A stretch of DNA of 64,000 nucleotides, taken from assembly GCF_000715015.1 (NCBI RefSeq), contig NZ_JMIW01000003.1, positions 248,001-312,000 of the forward strand. Direction: 5' to 3'. Below, piece by piece: positions 1 to 9,019 of the stretch (the first letter of the stretch is position 1; every line of letters begins with the position of its first letter). This stretch comes from Erythrobacter longus. Its GTDB lineage: Bacteria; Pseudomonadota; Alphaproteobacteria; Sphingomonadales; Sphingomonadaceae. The notes under the pieces are model-generated. The model saw nothing but the letters and a program-made list of their open reading frames with translations. It was not told where the DNA came from and ran no database searches. Both the position numbers and the translations under genes were made by a program.

Positions 1-565
1 GAAGGTTCTGAACCGTTTCCTTGCCCAGATAATGGTCGATGCGGAAAATGCGTTCCTCGGGGAATGCCGCAGCGACGGCGTCATTAATTTGGGCAGAGGA
101 AGCAAGATCAGTGCCCAATGGCTTTTCAAGGCACATGCGCACCTTTTCGCCCGTCAGCCCAGCTTTTTCGAGACCCGCAATCGTTGGCCCAAACAGGCTT
201 GGTGCAGTCGATAAGAAGATCGCCAGACCGCCCTCGGTGGTACCAGCATCTTCAATCTTGGCCGCAAGCTCGTCAAAGCCATCCAAAGTGCTGGCATCGA
301 GCGCCTGATAGCTCAAGCGGTTGAGAAAGCCCGCCATTCCGCCCCGGCGATCGGCTGGCAAGAACTCTTCTAATGCGGCGCGCGCCATGTCGCGAAAGCC
401 GGCATCATCAAGCTCGCTGCGCGCTGTACCGATAATCTTGAGCTTTTCGGGAAGCAGTCCTTCGGCATCAAGCGCGCACAATGACGGCAAGAGCTTGCGC
501 CGTGACAGATCGCCTGTCGCGCCAAATAAGAGCAATCGCTCAGCAGCAAATTGGGCTGCGGCCAT
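1..565 (-). CDS. zwf: Glucose-6-phosphate 1-dehydrogenase, N-terminal part (runs off window)
   Basis: Reading leftwards from the ATG at 565, the translation opens with a Rossmann-type glycine motif (LLLFGATGDLSRRKLLPSL). It then shows the EKPLG motif and, near the window edge, the substrate-binding motif RIDHYLGKE, which identifies NADP-dependent glucose-6-phosphate dehydrogenase, the entry step of the oxidative pentose phosphate and Entner-Doudoroff routes. About 188 of the usual 480-500 residues are present; the C-terminus lies outside the window. A purine-rich ribosome site (TTGAGGAGAAG read on the minus strand) precedes the start. The gene is divergent from a LacI-family regulator, with a CG-centred palindrome between them, so sugar-responsive repression is a reasonable inference. 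Confidence 0.93.
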   Translation of the reverse strand, partial: MAAAQFAAERLLLFGATGDLSRRKLLPSLCALDAEGLLPEKLKIIGTARSELDDAGFRDMARAALEEFLPADRRGGMAGFLNRLSYQALDASTLDGFDELAAKIEDAGTTEGGLAIFLSTAPSLFGPTIAGLEKAGLTGEKVRMCLEKPLGTDLASSAQINDAVAAAFPEERIFRIDHYLGKETVQNL

Positions 566-590
566 AAATCTTCTCCTCAAGCGCGCATGG

Positions 591-602
591 ATGTGCGCAC
601 AT
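591..602. promoter_or_regulatory. Candidate LacI-family operator between zwf and its divergent regulator
   Basis: ATGTGCGCACAT is a perfect 12-bp palindrome with a central CG, the usual form of LacI-family operators. It lies about 26 bp upstream of the zwf start and about 110 bp before the lacI-type gene. A second short palindrome, ACCATGGT, lies at 665-672. Function is inferred from position and symmetry only. Confidence 0.4.
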
Positions 603-713
603 ATTACCCCTCTAGCAGGCCGAGCTAGATGTGGACCATACATTGCATAGCTATTCAAATGCGCACCATGGTCATTTACGACGGTATTGCGACAGCAAAA
701 AGGATGCGCGTTG

Positions 714-1757
714 ATGGAAGACCTGCGCAAGAATGCACGGATCACAAGCTTTGATGTGGCTGAACGCGCAGGCGTGAGCCAGTCTACGGTGAGCCGCGCG
801 CTTTCCGGTTCTGCTGTGATCAGTGAGGCGACCCGGCAAAAGGTCATGAGCGCAGCCCAGGAAATGGGATATTACGTCGACGAACGCGCCGCCCGGTTAC
901 GGCGCGGGCATACCGGCACGCTGGCGGTTGTCGTGATCTGTAAACCGGGCGCACGCGCGCGCGATGTGAACCCGTTTTCCTATGCTCTACTGGGCGGGAT
1001 TTGCGCAGCGGCTGCGGAGCAAGGTTTAGAGGTCCTCGTCTCGCTCCAAGCGGATGAAGACAAGCTGTTTGGCCATTATGTTGAACGTGGACAGGCAGAG
1101 GGGCTGATCGTAATCGGCACCACCGCCAACCGCCCCGCGTGGGATTATTTCAGCGATATTGGAAAGGCAGCGGCACAAACGGGCGCGCCTGTGGCCTTTT
1201 GGGGGTCGCCATTGGGTGACCTTGACCGGGTCCTTTCCGACAATGAAACGGGCGCAAAGGCGGCGGCCGATCACCTGATCGATCAGGGAGCGAAGAACCT
1301 TGTTTGCATCGGTTCTTTGGGAAGCCCTCAACGCCAATTTGCGGAGCGGGCGCAAGTTTTCCTGAACCGGGCAAAGATGCGCGGTGTCACCGCCAGCCTT
1401 ATCGAAATCGAACCGGCAGATGCACGGCGCGATCAAGGGCGGCTGGCGGCGAAAAAATTGCTTGAAGAGCATGGCGAATGCGACGGCGTGTTTGCGGTGT
1501 GCGATGCGCTTGCCTTTGGTGTGATCGAGGAATTGCAAACGGCGGGTAAGGCCATCCCCGATGACCTTCGCCTGGTGGGTTTTGACGGCATTCCGGCAAG
1601 CGAGATGACATCGCCTCCGCTTACCACGGTTGAGCCTGATCTGGATTTGGCAGGCCGTATGCTGGTCGAAGCGGTCGCAGGTGCAATAGGCGAGGGGGGC
1701 GCCCATCCCAAGGTGCAGCGCGTACCGGTAAAGCTGGTCAAACGGGCGAGTTCGTAG
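714..1757 (+). CDS. LacI-family transcriptional regulator
   Basis: This is a 347-residue one-component regulator. The N-terminal helix-turn-helix (about residues 11-32, SFDVAERAGVSQSTVSRALS) is typical of LacI/GalR proteins and is followed by the hinge helix (AARLRRG) and a periplasmic-binding-protein-like effector domain ending in the usual VGFDGIPASEMTSPPLTTV stretch. The ATG at 714 is chosen because AAAAAGGA lies just upstream; a TTG at 687 would add nine residues. It is divergent from zwf, so the likely role is control of glucose or other sugar catabolism. The effector cannot be told from sequence. Confidence 0.9.
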   Translation: MEDLRKNARITSFDVAERAGVSQSTVSRALSGSAVISEATRQKVMSAAQEMGYYVDERAARLRRGHTGTLAVVVICKPGARARDVNPFSYALLGGICAAAAEQGLEVLVSLQADEDKLFGHYVERGQAEGLIVIGTTANRPAWDYFSDIGKAAAQTGAPVAFWGSPLGDLDRVLSDNETGAKAAADHLIDQGAKNLVCIGSLGSPQRQFAERAQVFLNRAKMRGVTASLIEIEPADARRDQGRLAAKKLLEEHGECDGVFAVCDALAFGVIEELQTAGKAIPDDLRLVGFDGIPASEMTSPPLTTVEPDLDLAGRMLVEAVAGAIGEGGAHPKVQRVPVKLVKRASS

Positions 1758-1877
1758 CGGGCCCATAAACGGCCCTCATAATTTCGGATTTTCCTACAGC
1801 ATCGGCAAGGCGCTAGGCGTTAACGAATGGGCCCTTTTGCACTTTCATTACCCCTGCAACAGCCATGGATTCTGACC

Positions 1878-1930
1878 CACAAACTTTTTGGCCCTTGGAC
1901 AGTGTGTCAAGTGTGTCAAACTTTTCGCCA
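1878..1930. repeat. Dispersed intergenic repeat, copy 1
   Basis: This stretch contains TTTTTGG followed by GACAGTGTGTCAAG and TGTGTCAAACTTTTC. A closely similar stretch occurs at 57118-57166 upstream of chpT, in the same orientation. Here it lies between the convergent ends of the LacI gene and rimO, so it is not obviously a promoter. The two half-motifs GTGTGTCAA at 1902-1919 are themselves repeated in tandem. Confidence 0.55.
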
Positions 1931-1938
1931 TAAATTGG

Positions 1939-3315
1939 CTATTGATCTGAAATCACGCCAAAAAGATCGTGCGCATCGGCATCTTCGATTCCAACATTCA
2001 CAATATCGCCCGGAACCAGCGTTTCAGGGACATTGCGCAAGTAAACCGCGCCGTCGATTTCCGGCGCATCGGCCTGTGATCGGCCGGTCGCGCCAATGTC
2101 GCCGTCCTCATCTGGCTCGCCCACCTCGTCGATGATGACGCTAAGCGTACGGCCCACTTTGGCGGTCAGTTTGGCGGCGCTGATCCGTTCGGTGACTTCC
2201 ATCAGCCGGGCGTATCGTTCTTCTTTGACCTCTTCGGGCACCGGATTGGGCAGAGCATTGGCACGCGCCCCTTCGACGGGCTCAAACCGGAACGCGCCCA
2301 CGCGGTCCAATTGCGCTTCTTCAAGCCATTCCAGGAGATATTGGAAATCCGCCTCAGTTTCACCTGGAAAGCCCACAACGAACGAGGATCGGATCGCAAT
2401 ATCTGGACAGATGTCGCGCCATTTCGTGAGGCGTTCCAAGACCTTGGCCTCATTTGCCGGGCGGCGCATGGATTTAAGGACGGAAGGGGCAGCGTGCTGA
2501 AACGGGATATCCAGATAGGGCGTCAAAAGCCCCTCTGCCATCAACGGGATCACATGGTCGACGTGCGGGTAGGGGTAAACGTAATGGAGGCGGACCCAAG
2601 GCGTGCGGTCATCGCTGGTGCGCAATTGGCCAAGCTCGCGGGCCAGATCGGTCATATGGGCGCGCACCTCGCGACCCTTCCATTGGCGCGGGTCATGCTT
2701 GGTATCGACGCCGTAAGCGGAGGTGTCCTGAGAGATGACAAGCAGCTCTTTCGTGCCCGCCGCGACCAGCTTCTCTGCCTCGCGCAGCACAGCATCAATC
2801 CGGCGGCTTGCCAGTTTCCCGCGAAGGTCGGGGATGATGCAGAAAGAGCAGGAGTGATTGCAGCCTTCAGAAATCTTCAGATAGCTGTAGTGGCGCGGCG
2901 TCAGCTTTATATCCGGCTGGGGGATAAGGTCGACGAACGGCCCTTGCGACGGGGGCGCATGTTCGTGCACGGCCTCAACCACTTGTTCGTACTGATGCGC
3001 GCCTGTGACGGCGAGAACCTGAGGGTGAGCGGCGCGAATGGCGTCTGCCTCTTCACCCATGCAACCGGTGACGATCACGCGGCCATTTTCGGCAATCGCC
3101 TCGCCAATCGCGGCGAGGCTTTCTTCCTTGGCGCTGTCGAGGAAGCCGCAAGTGTTGACCAGCACCACGTCAGCGCCCGCATAATCGGCAACAAACGCAT
3201 AGCCATCAGCGCGAAGCCGCGTGAGGATGCGTTCAGAATCGACCAGCGCTTTGGGACAGCCAAGCGAGACCATGCCAACTTTCTTGGCATCAGGGAGTGT
3301 GGTGGTGTTCGACAT
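1939..3315 (-). CDS. rimO: Ribosomal protein uS12 methylthiotransferase RimO
   Basis: This radical-SAM enzyme adds a methylthio group to the conserved aspartate of ribosomal protein S12. The 458 residues include the N-terminal methylthiotransferase domain with its three cluster cysteines (about C20, C56 and C85), then the radical-SAM motif CNHSCSFC (C152, C156, C159), and a C-terminal TRAM-like RNA-binding domain. The N-terminal [16 protein letters not shown] separates RimO from the related tRNA enzyme MiaB. Length and domain order are normal. It stands alone, convergent with the LacI gene. Confidence 0.96.
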   Translation of the reverse strand: MSNTTTLPDAKKVGMVSLGCPKALVDSERILTRLRADGYAFVADYAGADVVLVNTCGFLDSAKEESLAAIGEAIAENGRVIVTGCMGEEADAIRAAHPQVLAVTGAHQYEQVVEAVHEHAPPSQGPFVDLIPQPDIKLTPRHYSYLKISEGCNHSCSFCIIPDLRGKLASRRIDAVLREAEKLVAAGTKELLVISQDTSAYGVDTKHDPRQWKGREVRAHMTDLARELGQLRTSDDRTPWVRLHYVYPYPHVDHVIPLMAEGLLTPYLDIPFQHAAPSVLKSMRRPANEAKVLERLTKWRDICPDIAIRSSFVVGFPGETEADFQYLLEWLEEAQLDRVGAFRFEPVEGARANALPNPVPEEVKEERYARLMEVTERISAAKLTAKVGRTLSVIIDEVGEPDEDGDIGATGRSQADAPEIDGAVYLRNVPETLVPGDIVNVGIEDADAHDLFGVISDQ

Positions 3316-3386
3316 GATTGCCGCGCCCCTACACCGGAAGCGAACATTGCGCTAGAGAGTGCAAAACAAATCGGGAGGGATCAAAC

Positions 3387-3785
3387 ATGAGTGACTTTGC
3401 ATTGTGGCCAGTTTTGGCCGGAGCAGCCGCATTCTTTGTAGTGGGCGCGATTTGGTACGGCGTGCTTTTTGGCAAGGCTTGGCAAAAGGCCGCAGGGCTT
3501 TCTGACGAGGATGTGCAAACCGGCAATATGCTGGTGATATTCGGGCTCACATTCCTGTTCGAGATGCTGATCGCGATGGTGCTGTGGCACTTGATCGCTC
3601 GCACGGGCGCTGCGCCCCATGTCGTCATGATGATGTCGATCGGCTTTGCCCACGGGATCATGGCACCGGCAATCGGGATCAACTACCTCTATCAGCGCAA
3701 ATCAGGCATGCTTTTTGCGATTGATGTGGGGCACTTTACCGTTGGCATGGCGGCAATGGGCGGGGTGTTCTTGCTCTTCCTATAG
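3387..3785 (+). CDS. DUF1761-type small membrane protein
   Basis: This is a 132-residue integral membrane protein with about four hydrophobic segments. It begins with a long N-terminal helix ending in the WYGVLFGKAWQKA motif common in DUF1761 proteins. The start at 3387 follows a very good ribosome site (GGGAGGGA at 3373-3380). No catalytic residues are evident and the function is unknown. It is divergent from rimO and ends four bases before the convergent potassium-channel gene. Confidence 0.8.
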   Translation: MSDFALWPVLAGAAAFFVVGAIWYGVLFGKAWQKAAGLSDEDVQTGNMLVIFGLTFLFEMLIAMVLWHLIARTGAAPHVVMMMSIGFAHGIMAPAIGINYLYQRKSGMLFAIDVGHFTVGMAAMGGVFLLFL

Positions 3786-3789
3786 CGGT

Positions 3790-4938
3790 TCAGCTGTCGC
3801 CGTTACTCTTGGAGTGGCCGCTGCCATTCCCGCTGCCATTCCCGTCGCCATTCTGGTTGCCATTTTCGGACGGCACGATTTCGACAATCACATCGCCGGG
3901 TTGCAGGCTCTCGCATTCCTCTTCCCAGAAACCGATCGCGCGGCCATTGCGATAGATGCGAAGGCCTCTGCCCCCGGTGCTAAGCTCAGTGATAGAGCAT
4001 CCGCATTCCTCTTCGGTAACGACCCGTTCGACCAGCTGGACCCGGCCTGAAACCGATGCCAGATCGGCGAGGTATTCCGCAATATGCGCGCCGTTTGCGC
4101 TGCCTGCCAGAAGAAGCCCGGTAAACCGCACCGGATTGATCACATTGGTCGCGCCCGCCTGACGTGCGAGGATTTCGTTGTCATCTGCACGCACGACAAC
4201 ACTGATCGGTACTTTCGGAGCCAGATGGCGAACAGTAAGCACAATCAGGATTGAGGTGTCGTCGCGCCCAGCGGACACAAGAATATTCTTCGCCGTCGAT
4301 ATGCGCGCGGCTTTCAAGGTCTCATCGCGGGTCGCATCGGCGGCAAGGACGTTGACCCCCAGCTTCTCCGCTTCGCGCAGACGATCCTCGCTTGGGTCCA
4401 CGACGACAATCTTGTCAGCAGGTGTCCCGCGTTCGATCAATTCCTCGACGCTCTGCGAACCTGAGACGCCGTAGCCAAGGACAACCACATGGTTCGAGAG
4501 CTTTTCCTGAATGCGGGCCATGCGCCATTTCTCCCAGCTGTGCTTGATGAAAAAGTTGTAAGTCGTGCCAACGAAAATGAAGAGGACAAGGAAACGGATC
4601 GGGGTGACGATCACCGCCTCTTTGAACCGGGCAGCTGCGGACACCGGGGCGATATCGCCAAAACCGGTCGTCGTGATCGAGATCATGGTGAAATACACAA
4701 CGTCGAGGAAGCTGATATGCCCATCGACATTGTCAACCAAGCCTTCGCGATCAAACCAATGGATCATCACCACCAGTAGAATAAGGGCAAAGGCGGCCCC
4801 CAAACGAATTGACACATCGGCCCAGACCGATAGACCCACTGCGCGGCGCAGTGGCCTCATGCGTTTTTGCACAGGGTGACGACCGCGCTGGCTGTCTCTG
4901 GGCCGCGAAAAGGACCGCTCGGTCTCCCGTTGTGCCAT
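3790..4938 (-). CDS. Two-TM potassium channel with TrkA-N (RCK) domain
   Basis: This is a Kch/MthK-like ion channel of 382 residues. Transmembrane helix 1 is at about 43-61, the pore with selectivity filter TTGFGD at about 90-95, and helix 2 at about 113-131. A Rossmann RCK domain (GYGVSG at about 155-160) and a TrkA-C-like region follow. The filter reads GFGD rather than GYGD, which is seen in many prokaryotic relatives. The last 20 residues are Gly/Asn/Ser-rich and are encoded by 12-bp tandem repeats. The role is probably K+ flux gated by a cytoplasmic ligand. Its start lies 13 bases from the end of surE. Confidence 0.88.
   Translation of the reverse strand: MAQRETERSFSRPRDSQRGRHPVQKRMRPLRRAVGLSVWADVSIRLGAAFALILLVVMIHWFDREGLVDNVDGHISFLDVVYFTMISITTTGFGDIAPVSAAARFKEAVIVTPIRFLVLFIFVGTTYNFFIKHSWEKWRMARIQEKLSNHVVVLGYGVSGSQSVEELIERGTPADKIVVVDPSEDRLREAEKLGVNVLAADATRDETLKAARISTAKNILVSAGRDDTSILIVLTVRHLAPKVPISVVVRADDNEILARQAGATNVINPVRFTGLLLAGSANGAHIAEYLADLASVSGRVQLVERVVTEEECGCSITELSTGGRGLRIYRNGRAIGFWEEECESLQPGDVIVEIVPSENGNQNGDGNGSGNGSGHSKSNGDS
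3819..3866. repeat. Four tandem 12-bp units inside the channel gene
   Basis: Units read CGCTGCCATTCC twice, then CGTCGCCATTCT and GGTTGCCATTTT. They encode the repeating Gly-Asn-Gly-Ser/Asp tail of the potassium channel. The length is a multiple of three, so copy-number change would keep the reading frame. Confidence 0.7.
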
Positions 4939-4950
4939 CGCTCGTCTGTT

Positions 4951-5706
4951 TTACCCCTCGAACCTGCCGGCAAGATTGTCGATTGTAGGGTAATGCGTCA
5001 AGTCGAGCTGGAGCGGTGTCACCGTCACAAATCGATCATCGATCGCTTCCAGATCAGTGCCATGGTCAAGCGTATGCTCGATCGGGTCGAGGCCAAACCA
5101 GAAATAGCGAAGCCCGCGCGGGTCGGTGCCTTCAACCACGCTGCCGCGCGAATAATCGTGAAAGCCCTGGCGAGTGATACGGATGCCCTTGGCATCTTTC
5201 GGCGGGAAATTCACATTCAGGAACGTGCGATTGCCAAAGGGCGCATCGATCAGCGGCCTTATGACTTTGGGAGCCCACTCGAGCGCCTGCGCAAACTCCG
5301 CGGCCGTGCCCCGTGTTTCAGGCGAGATCACTTGGGAAAGCGCAATCGCGCGAATGCCTGCCAGCGCCCCTTCCATCGCGGCCGATGCTGTGCCCGAATA
5401 GGTGACGTCATCGCCAAGGTTTGCGCCCCGGTTCACGCCGGAAAGGATGAGGTCAGGCGGCCTGTCGAGCACTTGGCGCAGGCCCATTGTGACCGCATCC
5501 GTCGGCGTGCCGGTGACGGCAAAACGCCTGTCACCAAACTTCTGGAGCCGCACGGGATGATTGAGGGTCAGCGAGTGGCCCGCGCCCGATTGCTCTTCCG
5601 AAGGCGCGCATACCCAGACATCGTCAGAAAACTGAGCCGCGATTGCCTCAAGCACCTCAAGGCCAGGGGCATGAATGCCATCATCATTGGTGAGGAGAAT
5701 TCTCAC
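4951..5706 (-). CDS. surE: 5'/3'-nucleotidase SurE
   Basis: SurE is a metal-dependent survival nucleotidase that dephosphorylates nucleoside monophosphates. The 251-residue protein begins with the signature MRILLTNDDGIHAPGL, whose adjacent aspartates bind metal. It contains the LILSGVNRGANLGDDVTYSGT block typical of the active site. Length is normal. In this group surE commonly sits beside serS, as here, with only a repeat element between them. Confidence 0.96.
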   Translation of the reverse strand: MRILLTNDDGIHAPGLEVLEAIAAQFSDDVWVCAPSEEQSGAGHSLTLNHPVRLQKFGDRRFAVTGTPTDAVTMGLRQVLDRPPDLILSGVNRGANLGDDVTYSGTASAAMEGALAGIRAIALSQVISPETRGTAAEFAQALEWAPKVIRPLIDAPFGNRTFLNVNFPPKDAKGIRITRQGFHDYSRGSVVEGTDPRGLRYFWFGLDPIEHTLDHGTDLEAIDDRFVTVTPLQLDLTHYPTIDNLAGRFEG

Positions 5707-5726
5707 TCTAACTTCTCTCCTAATAC

Positions 5727-5805
5727 GTCATCCTGAACTTGTTTCAGGATAACCATCGAACCTTGGTCCTGCGCTTCTGTTATCCTGAAACGAGTTCAGG
5801 ATGAC
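5727..5805. repeat. Paired REP-like inverted repeat, copy 1
   Basis: Two 27-bp arms (5727-5753 and 5779-5805) are inverted copies of each other with a single mismatch. Each arm is itself a hairpin of the form TCCTGAA ... TTCAGGA. The left arm recurs identically at 54493-54519. It lies between surE and serS and could act as an mRNA processing or stabilising structure. Confidence 0.85.
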
Positions 5806-5813
5806 AATTCTTA

Positions 5814-7370
5814 CTATTGAGGCTCAAGCTTGGTCACACCGCCCATGTAAGGGTGCAGCACCTCGGGCACGAGCACAGAGCCGTCCGCCTGTTGGTAGTT
5901 CTCGATAACCGCAACCAGCGTGCGGCCCACAGCAAGGCCGGAACCGTTGAGGGTATGGACGAATTCGTTGCGCTTTTTCTCGCCCGCCACCTTATAGCGG
6001 GTCTTCATCCGACGCGCCTGAAAGTCGCCCGTGTTGGAGCACGAGCTAATCTCACGATAGGCACCTTGGCCCGGTAACCACACTTCAAGATCGTATGTCT
6101 TGCGCGCGCCGAACCCCATGTCGCCCGTGCACAGCAGCATTTTGCGATAGGGCAGGCCCAATGCTTCGAGCACTTCTTCTGCTGCCCGCGTCATGCGCTC
6201 GTGCTCGGCTTCGCTGTCTTCGGGTTTGACGATGCTGACAAGCTCGCATTTTTCAAACTGGTGCTGGCGAATGAACCCTCGTGTGTCGCGTCCCGCAGAC
6301 CCCGCCTCAGAACGAAAGCACTGGGTGAGCGCGGTGAGGCGGATTGGGAGGGCGCTTTCTTCGAGGATTTGGCCCATGACGCTGGCCGTGAGGGAGACTT
6401 CGGATGTGGGGATGAGCCAGAGTGAAGAGTCTTGACCCCGCTTCCTCAGCTCTTTCTCTTCTTTCAGTAACTCGTCGTATTTCTCGGGGAGACCTTCCCC
6501 CTTGGCTTCAATCACTTTGCCAAGCTCGAAAACCTTATCGAAAGCTATCGAGAATTCCTTCGAAACCCGATGGGAAAGATCATTATCCAGCTTCCAAAGC
6601 ATCAAGTCTCCGACTGCTGTAAGCAAAGCATCGTATTCTTGGCTAAGTTGCTCTGTCAGTTCCTCGGCAGCATCTAACTGAATGCTTAGCGCCTTGTATC
6701 TGTTGATTACTGCAAAACTATCCTCGGCAAACTTCGGTAGCTTGTCTGTCCCATACATCGCCTCGTCTTTGACCAGCACGGGCGGCATGCATTCGGTATA
6801 GCCATACTCTCGCGTCTGGCGGTCGATCATAAACTGACCAAGGGCGCGGTGGAGCCGTGCCATATCGCCGCGAAGGAAGGTGAAACGCGCGCCGGAAAGC
6901 AGCGCGCCTGTCTCAAAATCCATTCCCAGATCGGGGGCGAAATCGGCGTGTTCCTTGGGCTCGAAATCAAAGCTGGGCTTCTCACCCCAGACCGCGATTT
7001 CGACATTCTGCTCTTCGCCTGCCCCTTGCGGCACATCGTCAAACGGCAGGTTGGGAATGCGGGCAAGCGCATCTTGCAATTTTGCACCCAGTTCCCGCTC
7101 GCTTTCTTCAAGCGCAGGCATCGTCTGCTTGAGCTCGGCAACCTCGGCCTTCAGGCTTTCGGCCTTGTCCTTGTCGCCTTGGCCCATCGCCATACCGATA
7201 GCTTTGGATGCTTCATTGCGGCGCGATTGCATCTCTTGCAGCTTGGTGGTGAGAGCGCGGCGCTCCTCGTCAAGCGCAAGGATCTGCGCCGACACAGGAT
7301 CAATTCCGCGCCGGGCTAGAATGGCATCAAACCCTTCCGGGTCATCTCTGATCAAGCGAATATCATGCAT
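5814..7370 (-). CDS. serS: Serine--tRNA ligase with a ~95-residue internal insertion
   Basis: This class II aminoacyl-tRNA synthetase charges tRNA-Ser. The N-terminal coiled-coil arm occupies about residues 25-105. The catalytic core follows, with motif 2 ([28 protein letters not shown] in two blocks) and motif 3 ([19 protein letters not shown]). At 518 residues it is about 90 longer than usual. The excess lies between LPKFAEDSF (ends at about 219) and LWLIPTSEV (starts at about 317), two blocks that are normally only a few residues apart. The insert is in frame, charged and probably helical, and looks less GC-rich than its flanks. All recognisable core motifs are intact, so the enzyme is expected to work. 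Confidence 0.95.
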   Translation of the reverse strand: MHDIRLIRDDPEGFDAILARRGIDPVSAQILALDEERRALTTKLQEMQSRRNEASKAIGMAMGQGDKDKAESLKAEVAELKQTMPALEESERELGAKLQDALARIPNLPFDDVPQGAGEEQNVEIAVWGEKPSFDFEPKEHADFAPDLGMDFETGALLSGARFTFLRGDMARLHRALGQFMIDRQTREYGYTECMPPVLVKDEAMYGTDKLPKFAEDSFAVINRYKALSIQLDAAEELTEQLSQEYDALLTAVGDLMLWKLDNDLSHRVSKEFSIAFDKVFELGKVIEAKGEGLPEKYDELLKEEKELRKRGQDSSLWLIPTSEVSLTASVMGQILEESALPIRLTALTQCFRSEAGSAGRDTRGFIRQHQFEKCELVSIVKPEDSEAEHERMTRAAEEVLEALGLPYRKMLLCTGDMGFGARKTYDLEVWLPGQGAYREISSCSNTGDFQARRMKTRYKVAGEKKRNEFVHTLNGSGLAVGRTLVAVIENYQQADGSVLVPEVLHPYMGGVTKLEPQ

Positions 7371-7426
7371 GGGTCACGCCTATGCCCTCATCGCCCAATG
7401 ATGAAAAGGGGGATTGAAAGACCCGA

Positions 7427-8260
7427 TCAGCTTGCGGCCAGCAGAACGCCTGCCGAAGCGCCCGAGAGCGCGCCTTGTTCCGCATCAAGGGTATCTGGGC
7501 GAAGAGCGCCAGGATACGCTTTGCCAAGCAGCTTCAAGGCCGCTTCAATGCGGCTTGCCAGGTTGGCATTTTCGCCTTTGATTGCGCCTCCTGATCGCTC
7601 GTAGGTGGCCGTCGCCGCTTTGAAATAGCCATAGCCGTCAAGGTAAGGGCCGTAATTCGTGCTCTCGCGCGCCTGTGCATACATGGCGACGGCGCGCTCG
7701 ATCTGGTCGGCCACAATGCCGCCTGCGACCTTGCCCGCGCTTGCATCGCTTGCTGGTGCTTTGGTTTCGGCTTTGCGAAGCGCTGCGATGATTGCGTCTG
7801 TTTGCTCTGCGATTTTCTCAGCACTGGCGCCTTTCAGAGCCGCTTCAGATGCGCGTGTAAAAAGGGGTGAGAAATCCTCTACGCCTCGGCTCGCGAACAC
7901 CGGCTGCATCTCTAACAGAACTTCGGAAACAGGATGCGCGAACATTTCAGCGCCTGCCTCGGTTTGGCCCGCCGCATAGGCGTCGCGCGCGGCCAGGACA
8001 TGGGCTTCTGCAATACCAAGGGCAGAGCCATAGACGACCGGATCATTGCCCGCCGCCGCGATCTCTACGCCGCCTTCGCCGCCCTCTCCGCCAGTGCCTT
8101 CGCCCGCTTCGCCGCCTTCACCTTCGCCAGCGGTGCCGACCACGGCGCTCTCATCACTCTGGCCCGCGTCACCTGCCTCGCCCGAACACCCCGCAAGCGT
8201 GAGGCCCGCCAAAGCGGTCGCAACGCCAAGCTGGCTCCAGGTTTTCAATTCGACTTTCAT
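7427..8260 (-). CDS. Putative lipoprotein of unknown function
   Basis: The protein has 277 residues. A lipoprotein signal is clear: a hydrophobic stretch ending in LAGC with the lipidated cysteine at about residue 25. It is followed by a Gly/Glu-rich low-complexity linker to about residue 70, then a predicted alpha-helical domain rich in alanine. No family motif is recognised. A purine-rich GGAGC precedes the start. It is downstream of nothing obvious and upstream of serS in the same direction. Confidence 0.7.
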   Translation of the reverse strand: MKVELKTWSQLGVATALAGLTLAGCSGEAGDAGQSDESAVVGTAGEGEGGEAGEGTGGEGGEGGVEIAAAGNDPVVYGSALGIAEAHVLAARDAYAAGQTEAGAEMFAHPVSEVLLEMQPVFASRGVEDFSPLFTRASEAALKGASAEKIAEQTDAIIAALRKAETKAPASDASAGKVAGGIVADQIERAVAMYAQARESTNYGPYLDGYGYFKAATATYERSGGAIKGENANLASRIEAALKLLGKAYPGALRPDTLDAEQGALSGASAGVLLAAS

Positions 8261-8341
8261 TTAAGGCGCTCCAAATCTATTCCTTGGTCAAGCGCATAAG
8301 GGAAGCGATCCTTTTTGCAAACCATTATCAAGAGGCCTTTT

Positions 8342-9019
8342 ATGATCCTCAGTATCGCCGCCATTTCACAGGCAGGTAAGCTCGACGAAATCCGCGAGGG
8401 GCTTACCAAGCTGGAGTGGCAGGACGGGCGCGCCACGGCGGGCAAAGTGGCCTCGCGCGTTAAGGTCAACGAACAAGCCATCATGAGCAAACCGGCGGGG
8501 CGCGCGCTTCAGCAAATGCTCACGCCATTGATCCTTGATCACCCGGTTGTAACAGCGGCCGTGCGCCCGCGTCATATGTCATCGCTTATGATAAGCAGGA
8601 CGATGGATGGCGGGCATTACGGCGCGCATGTCGACAATGCGCTTATGGGCAAAGGGGCCGCGCAGCTTCGAACCGATATGTCCTTCACTCTCTTTTTGAG
8701 CGATCCCGAAAGCTATGAGGGCGGCGAATTGGTGGTGCAATCAGCGGGCCTGACGCAGACGGTCAAAGCGCCGGCTGGCAATCTTGTTCTGTACCCCTCG
8801 ACCAGCATTCACGAGGTGAAACCCGTTACCAGCGGCACACGCATTGTCGCAGTGGGATGGATTGAAAGCCAGATCCGCGATGCAGCTCAGCGCGAGCTTT
8901 TGTTCGACTTGCAAAACACGCGCAGTTCATTGGCTGAAAAACTGCCTGTAGATGCGCCCGAGCTTTTGATGATCGACAAGTCGATCGCCAACCTTATGCG
9001 GATGTGGGCCGGGCGTTAG
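8342..9019 (+). CDS. PKHD-type Fe(II)/2-oxoglutarate hydroxylase (PiuC/YbiX family)
   Basis: The 225-residue protein is a prolyl-4-hydroxylase-fold dioxygenase. Iron ligands are visible as H96-x-D98 (GAHVDNA) and H157 (SIHEV), with R167 ten residues later as the expected 2-oxoglutarate ligand. Length matches the family, whose members are often linked to iron-uptake genes, but no TonB receptor lies nearby here. The ATG at 8342 has AAGAGG upstream and is preferred to an earlier start at 8315. Its 3' end overlaps the convergent next gene by 26 bp. Confidence 0.9.
   Translation: MILSIAAISQAGKLDEIREGLTKLEWQDGRATAGKVASRVKVNEQAIMSKPAGRALQQMLTPLILDHPVVTAAVRPRHMSSLMISRTMDGGHYGAHVDNALMGKGAAQLRTDMSFTLFLSDPESYEGGELVVQSAGLTQTVKAPAGNLVLYPSTSIHEVKPVTSGTRIVAVGWIESQIRDAAQRELLFDLQNTRSSLAEKLPVDAPELLMIDKSIANLMRMWAGR

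Noticed and set aside
2311-3390. Long open frame antisense to rimO (359 codons)
   Set aside because: It mirrors the rimO codons, shows no recognisable domain, and rimO is certain.
4867-5736. Open frame antisense to surE
   Set aside because: Shadow of surE; composition is Arg/His-rich as expected from a reversed high-GC gene.
6426-6713. Intein inside SerRS
   Set aside because: Too short, with no splice-site Cys/Ser at the junctions and no Hint motifs.
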